The notes beneath the pieces are model-generated. The model did not search any database and was not told where the DNA came from. It saw only the letters and a list, made by a program, of their open reading frames with translations. This document shows, one piece after another, positions 6,315 to 10,526 of a stretch of 10,526 bases of DNA. The stretch lies in NCBI GenBank assembly GCA_036821645.1, contig DAISJD010000106.1, forward strand, positions 1 through 10,526. Reading direction: 5' to 3'. Positions within the stretch are counted from its first letter, which is position 1; every line of letters begins with the position of its first letter. The stretch comes from DAISJD01 sp036821645 (GTDB taxonomy: Bacteria; Pseudomonadota; Alphaproteobacteria; ATCC43930; CGMCC-115725). Both the position numbers and the translations under genes were made by a program.

Positions 6315-6348
6315 CGGCGTGGTCATGGCGTTCAGCCCGACCACGCCG
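6315..6348. repeat. Perfect inverted repeat beyond the katG 3' end
   Basis: CGGCGTGGTC (6315-6324) and GACCACGCCG (6339-6348) form a 10-base-pair stem with a 14-base loop, 14 bases past the katG stop on its 3' side. No T-run follows on either strand, so it is only a possible terminator or a 3'-end-stabilising hairpin for katG. The rest of 6126-6361 shows no supportable gene; composition changes from AT-rich to GC-rich near 6220, the right edge of the island. Confidence 0.4.
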
Positions 6349-6361
6349 TCCGGTTATGTGC

Positions 6362-8599
<2,238 letters not shown>

Positions 8600-8650
8600 G
8601 ATTGTAGGTTTCCCCATTTTTTACAAGTGTGACGATGTATCGTGCGAAAC

Positions 8651-8679
8651 AGTTTATTTTCCGTTAGCACGGCAATCAA
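8651..8679 (-). promoter_or_regulatory. Candidate katG promoter
   Basis: On the minus strand TTGATT (8679-8674) and TAAACT (8656-8651) are separated by 17 bases, 51 bases before the katG start at 8599. Each box matches the sigma-70 consensus at four of six positions. Spacing and position are right; the boxes are only moderate. Confidence 0.4.
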
Positions 8680-8775
8680 AACGACAATGATGGTCCCTGA
8701 TTATTCAGGATTGTTTTGAAGTATTACCGTATGAATGATCCGGGAATACTCGATAAACAAGTTATATGCTTGTTT
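8676..8775. promoter_or_regulatory. Cluster of inverted repeats upstream of katG
   Basis: Three symmetric elements lie at and upstream of the candidate promoter: TCAAAAC (8676-8682) with GTTTTGA (8713-8719); CCTGA-TTAT-TCAGG (8696-8709) inside it; and AAACAAG (8755-8761) with CTTGTTT (8769-8775) around a 7-base AT centre. The first overlaps the -35 box. They could bind a peroxide- or iron-responsive regulator, but none clearly matches a known operator and no regulator gene adjoins. No gene is supportable in 8600-8918. Confidence 0.3.
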
Positions 8776-8837
8776 TATTGGGTTTATTGTTGCCGTAGTT
8801 TGTGTGACAGGGATTAGTTTAGAATGATTTTAAAAAT

Positions 8838-8907
8838 CAGGCAAGGGGGGTTTTTAGCCAAACCGATCGACATTGCAAACCGCCCCGCTAGAGCGCGGGC
8901 TTGCCTG
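8838..8907 (-). terminator. Possible terminator of the S24-like gene
   Basis: On the minus strand, 11 bases after the stop codon, CAGGCAAG (8907-8900) can pair with CTTGCCTG (8845-8838), followed by ATTTTT. The 54-base loop contains a smaller GC hairpin (CCCGC / GCGGG). The 8-base stem plus T-run fits a terminator, but the long loop lowers confidence. Confidence 0.35.
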
Positions 8908-8918
8908 TCGGCGGTCAA

Positions 8919-9224
8919 TCAATCTGCGACACTGAGCAGGATGCCGTACACGGACGCTCGGTTCGTCCAACCGTTCTCGCCGCCTCGGTTGTTGCCGATC
9001 AGTACCTCATGCCCTCGGACGGCCTTGATCAGATGAAGATACTCGGCACCGCGCACCTTGCACAGAACGACCATTCCCTTCTCGAGCATGTCCGATGCGG
9101 CAAGTGGCCGAACGGTGACGCGCTGACCGCTGGCGATAATGCCAGTCATCGAATGGCCACGCGGTCGAAAGGAGACGGTTTCACCAGCCGCAAGCCTCTT
9201 GATATGGAGCGTAGCCCAGCCCAT
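8919..9224 (-). CDS. Small S24/S26-type peptidase-like protein, no DNA-binding domain
   Basis: This 101-residue protein resembles the C-terminal self-cleavage domain of LexA, phage repressors and UmuD. PRGHSMTGIIASGQRVTVRP (21-40) carries the GxSM-x-x-x-I-x-x-G-x-x-V signature with Ser25, and YLHLIKAV (62-69) supplies the matching Lys67 of the Ser-Lys pair. INNR-like LIGNNRGGENGW (75-86) follows where the domain usually has ENxxY. It has no helix-turn-helix, signal peptide or membrane segment, so it is a stand-alone cytoplasmic domain. ATG 9224 is chosen over GTG 9230 because AGAGG sits 5 bases before it. Stand-alone versions occur as uncharacterised chromosomal or phage genes. Whether it cleaves itself, another protein or nothing cannot be told. 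It lies between gshB and katG with gaps on both sides. Confidence 0.75.
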   Translation of the reverse strand: MGWATLHIKRLAAGETVSFRPRGHSMTGIIASGQRVTVRPLAASDMLEKGMVVLCKVRGAEYLHLIKAVRGHEVLIGNNRGGENGWTNRASVYGILLSVAD

Positions 9225-9399
9225 CGGCACCTCTTTTCTTTGCGTTTATGATCCAATGGCGACAGGCTATCGGCGCTCTCCGTCTTCATCAAAGGGATCG
9301 ACATACGGGTAGGGTGAATGATGAAACAAGGGAGCCATATTACCATCCCCCCACCAAGGCGAATAGAAACACAGGCACTCTTATATGCTCCCCGAACCC

Positions 9400-10341
9400 C
9401 TACGCCCGTTTCGCCTCGATCACGTCCCAAATCTTGGCGGCGAGGTTGGTGCCGTCGAAGCGGCCGATTTCTTGAAGGCCGGTGGGGGAGGTGACGTTGA
9501 TTTCGGTCAGGTAATCGCCGATCACGTCGATCCCGACGAAGATCAAGCCTTGATCGCGTAAAGTGGGGCCGATCCGGCGGCAGATTTCTTGTTCCCGGTC
9601 GGTGAGGCGGGTCGCCACCGCCGTGCCGCCGACATGGAGATTGGCCCGCGCTTCGCCCGCCGCCGGCACGCGCAGGACCGCCCCCGCCGGTTCGCCGTCG
9701 ATCAGGATGATGCGCTTGTCGCCCTGGCGCACCTCGGGGACGTAGCGTTGGATCATCAAGGGTTCGCGCGATTGGGCGGCGAACATTTCGAGGAGCGAGC
9801 CCAGATTCTCGTCGTTCCGTTGCAGGCGGAATACCCCGGCCCCGCCATTGCCGAAGAGCGGCTTGACGATGATGTCGCCATGGATCGCCCGAAATTCCTG
9901 GATTGCGTCCTTGTCGGCGGTGATCAGGGTCGGGGGCATCAGGTCGGGGAATTGGGTGACGAACAGTTTTTCCGGCGCGTTGCGCACGCTGGTCGGGTTG
10001 TTGACCACGAGGGTGCGGGGATGGATATGGTCCAACAGATGGGTCGCCGTGATATAGGCCATATCGAACGGCGGGTCTTGGCGCATCAGCACGACATCGA
10101 CCGTGCCGAGATCGATGAGGGTGGGCGGACCGGCGGTGAAATGGGCCCCCTTTTGCCGGGCGACGGTGATTTCACGGGCCAGGGTCGAAAGCCGCCCATC
10201 GGCAAAGCGCAGGCCCGTCACCAGATAATGATACAGGCGATGGCCGCGCGCCTGGGCCTCAAGGGCGAGCGCAAAGGTCGAATCCCCATCGATATTGATG
10301 GTTTCAAGCGGGTCCATCTGGATGGCGACGGTCAAGGGCAT
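9400..10341 (-). CDS. gshB: Glutathione synthetase
   Basis: GshB joins glycine to gamma-glutamylcysteine using ATP, the second step of glutathione synthesis in the cytoplasm. The 313-residue length is normal for the bacterial enzyme. Visible signatures: VAIQMDPLETINIDGDSTFA (5-24), LMRQDPPFDMAYI (85-97), the ATP-grasp section DIIVKPLFGNGGAGV (156-170) with its glycine-rich loop, MIQRYVPE (196-203), GDKRIILIDGEPAGAVLR (207-224) and FVGIDVIGDYLTEINVTSPTG (268-288) with Mg-binding Glu280 and Asn282. ATG 10341 is chosen because AAAGGAA lies about 8 bases upstream and family members begin at this point; a start at 10365 would add eight residues without homology. No other glutathione gene is visible. 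Confidence 0.96.
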   Translation of the reverse strand: MPLTVAIQMDPLETINIDGDSTFALALEAQARGHRLYHYLVTGLRFADGRLSTLAREITVARQKGAHFTAGPPTLIDLGTVDVVLMRQDPPFDMAYITATHLLDHIHPRTLVVNNPTSVRNAPEKLFVTQFPDLMPPTLITADKDAIQEFRAIHGDIIVKPLFGNGGAGVFRLQRNDENLGSLLEMFAAQSREPLMIQRYVPEVRQGDKRIILIDGEPAGAVLRVPAAGEARANLHVGGTAVATRLTDREQEICRRIGPTLRDQGLIFVGIDVIGDYLTEINVTSPTGLQEIGRFDGTNLAAKIWDVIEAKRA

Positions 10342-10377
10342 CGCGTGGTTCCTTTCATGCGGCACGGCGTCTTGCCC

Positions 10378-10400
10378 CCCTATATAGGGCGGTCGCGACC
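10378..10400. promoter_or_regulatory. Two short palindromes before gshB
   Basis: CCCTATATAGGG (10378-10389) and GGTCGCGACC (10391-10400) are perfect palindromes 37-59 bases before the gshB start. TATATA could serve as a -10 box for gshB, but no -35 box is evident at normal spacing. They may be an operator pair or chance. Confidence 0.3.
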
Positions 10401-10495
10401 GGCTGGCGAGGGGATTGGTCGTCGCAAGGGGGGGATGACGGGGAAAATGGCGAAAAATACTGGTCGCGGCGCCGAAGCCGGACTATCTTTCCCCC

Positions 10496-10526
10496 ATGAC
10501 CGAGCACACCACCCCCCCAAGACCCG
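10496..10526 (+). CDS. Possible start of a divergent gene, cut by the window edge
   Basis: An ATG at 10496 opens MTEHTTPPRP and runs off the window. It is divergent from gshB, 154 bases away. No clear ribosome-binding site precedes it (CTTTCCCCC), and ten residues are too few for identification. Confidence 0.25.
   Translation, partial: MTEHTTPPRP

Noticed and set aside
8901..9251. Plus-strand frames opposite the S24-like gene
   Set aside because: They are shadows of a minus-strand gene with a clear domain and a good ribosome-binding site.

Overview
The window looks like a GC-rich alphaproteobacterial chromosome, perhaps Rhodospirillales-like; this is inferred from the style of the flanking proteins, not from a search. 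Conventional chromosomal genes sit at both ends: a fumarylacetoacetate-hydrolase-fold enzyme (141-830, +) on the left, and on the right, all on the minus strand, an exported catalase-peroxidase (katG, 6362-8599), a small S24-peptidase-like protein (8919-9224) and glutathione synthetase (gshB, 9400-10341). The last 31 bases may hold the start of a divergent gene.

Between them, from about 880 to 6200, lies an accessory island, all on the plus strand. Its first part (about 880-3540) is very AT-rich and resembles the decayed 3' end of a polymorphic-toxin locus. It has a DUF4288-like small protein (928-1278), an open C-terminal fragment (1860-2054) whose stop is one base upstream of a DUF6984-like small protein (2056-2397), a filamentous-haemagglutinin/CdiA-like remnant (2491-2697) and a small membrane-anchored protein (2952-3371). 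No intact toxin gene is present.

Mixed with and following these is the most unusual content: five paralogous small exported proteins, at 1328-1876, 3706-4266, 4325-4861, 4964-5564 and 5587-6125, with a possible sixth C-terminal scrap ending at 3536. Each has a Sec-type signal peptide, a CxxxC pair in the middle of the mature protein (second Cys lost in copy 4), a V-[RK]-[IV]-[YF] strand followed by [IV]-x-K-V-[LFM], and a C-terminal W-x-W-[ND] motif ending in Y. Copy 4 is broken by an in-frame TAA and by a frameshift at an A8 run; copy 5 by a one-base frameshift near the start of the mature protein. I do not recognise the family. Its tandem duplication, decay and position beside immunity-like genes suggest a periplasmic immunity or accessory family of a toxin system, but this is inference.

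The right flank has an oxidative-stress flavour (an exported catalase-peroxidase and glutathione synthesis), but the genes have their own ribosome-binding sites and gaps and do not clearly form one operon.
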